Of a stretch of DNA of 5,759 bases, positions 5,280 to 5,759 are shown piece by piece. Source of the stretch: Solobacterium sp. UBA636 (lineage in GTDB: Bacteria > Bacillota_I > Bacilli_A > Erysipelotrichales > Erysipelotrichaceae); NCBI GenBank assembly GCA_002299675.1, contig DBOW01000001.1:7904-13662 (forward strand). Direction: 5' to 3'. Within the stretch, counting starts at the first letter, position 1, and each line of letters opens with the position of its first letter. Made by a program: the position numbers and the translations under genes. Below the pieces are notes generated by a model. The model was not told the origin of the DNA. It did not search any database and saw only the letters and a program-made list of their open reading frames with translations.

Positions 5280-5759
5280 GTCTCGATGCAGAAAAGCTGT
5301 ACACGGATTATTATCGCAAGGTGAGGTCTTTTATAGCCTCCAGGGTTAATTCTTATCAGGATGCTGAGGATCTCACCAGCGATGTATTTGTGAAGGTGTA
5401 CAGGAAACTGGATACTTTTAATCCCGAAAAGGCTAATGTGTCTACCTGGATTTATACAATTGCCCGCAATACGGTAATTGATTTTTATCGTACTTCAAAT
5501 CAGACTCTGGAATATGATGATTCTATATTAATAGAGGATGATGAGGGTGAAAGTATAATCAATGAGGATAATCTGGAGATTCTGGCCAGAGCACTTGAAA
5601 CATTAAGTGAGAAGGAAAGAGATATTCTGATTCTTCACTATTATGAGGGTCATAAGTTAAAGGATATCGCAGTAATGATGAATATATCTTATACTTATGC
5701 CAAGATTCTGCATAAGAAGGCTTTGATGTCTTTACAGAGTAAGTTTAAGAAAATGACAG
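5276..5759 (+). CDS. ECF-type RNA polymerase sigma factor, 3' end cut by window edge
   Basis: The frame from 5276 is open to the window end, giving 161 residues of what is probably a 165-190-residue protein. Region 2 spans about 5-75 and shows the DNA-melting and -10 recognition segment: DAEDLTSDVFVKVYRKL (29-45), followed by STWIYTIARNTVIDFYR (56-72). Residues 76-100 form a short acidic linker, with no region 3, as in extracytoplasmic-function sigma factors. Region 4 (about 100-156) has the -35 helix-turn-helix: LETLSEKERDILILHYYEG (108-126), then LKDIAVMMNISYTYAKILHKKAL. It should redirect RNA polymerase to a specific promoter set. The start overlaps the preceding stop as ATGA, and only weak purine runs lie upstream (AAGGA at 5256-5260, GGA at 5267-5269), so translation is probably coupled. 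No anti-sigma gene is visible; one could lie to the right. Confidence 0.9.
   Translation, partial: MSLDAEKLYTDYYRKVRSFIASRVNSYQDAEDLTSDVFVKVYRKLDTFNPEKANVSTWIYTIARNTVIDFYRTSNQTLEYDDSILIEDDEGESIINEDNLEILARALETLSEKERDILILHYYEGHKLKDIAVMMNISYTYAKILHKKALMSLQSKFKKMT

Noticed and set aside
1..5759. CRISPR arrays, tRNA/rRNA genes, insertion sequences, integrases
   Set aside because: No regularly spaced direct repeats, transposase or integrase motifs, or cloverleaf-like RNA sequences were recognised on reading the sequence.

Overview
The window looks like a chromosomal segment from an AT-rich Gram-positive anaerobe of the Clostridia. Lachnospiraceae of the Butyrivibrio/Pseudobutyrivibrio type are my best guess. 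The reasons are AT-rich third codon positions, strong AAGGAG-type ribosome binding sites on some genes, a MATE transporter carrying an RsbW-like tail, an RsbU-like phosphatase with an extracytoplasmic sensor, and a short peptide with a double-glycine leader. The genus is inferred from style, not from a marker gene.

Layout. Positions 1-81 hold the possible 3' end of an unidentified + strand gene and an AT-rich hairpin that probably terminates the convergent gene. A GNAT-family N-acetyltransferase lies on the - strand (73-618). A 41-bp divergent intergenic region follows, in which the two start regions are mirror images of each other. From 660 onward every gene is on the + strand: a MATE-family transporter fused to a C-terminal HATPase domain (660-2369), a class I SAM-dependent methyltransferase beginning one base after it (2371-3204), a membrane-bound HAMP/SpoIIE-type protein phosphatase (3236-4861), a 62-residue double-glycine-leader peptide (4912-5100), a 60-residue peptide with a related motif (5097-5279), and an ECF-type sigma factor that runs off the right edge (5276 to beyond 5759).

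How the genes may work together. The right-hand block (two small peptides and the sigma factor) is joined by two successive ATGA stop/start overlaps and has its own candidate promoter at 4862-4890. It therefore looks like one translationally coupled regulatory/peptide operon. The left + strand block contains two of the three parts of an RsbU/RsbV/RsbW partner-switching circuit: a PP2C-type phosphatase with a sensor domain, and an RsbW-like HATPase domain tethered to a transporter. The STAS-domain substrate that would connect them is not in the window, and the HATPase glycine boxes are degenerate, so a complete circuit cannot be claimed.

The most interesting item is the peptide-peptide-sigma cassette. 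Both small proteins carry the same spaced pattern L-x3-E-L-x2-V-x-[GA]-[GA], one followed by a cationic cysteine-free 42-residue core and the other by a 14-residue charged tail. No peptidase/ABC exporter, immunity gene or anti-sigma gene is visible in the window, so its function remains open.
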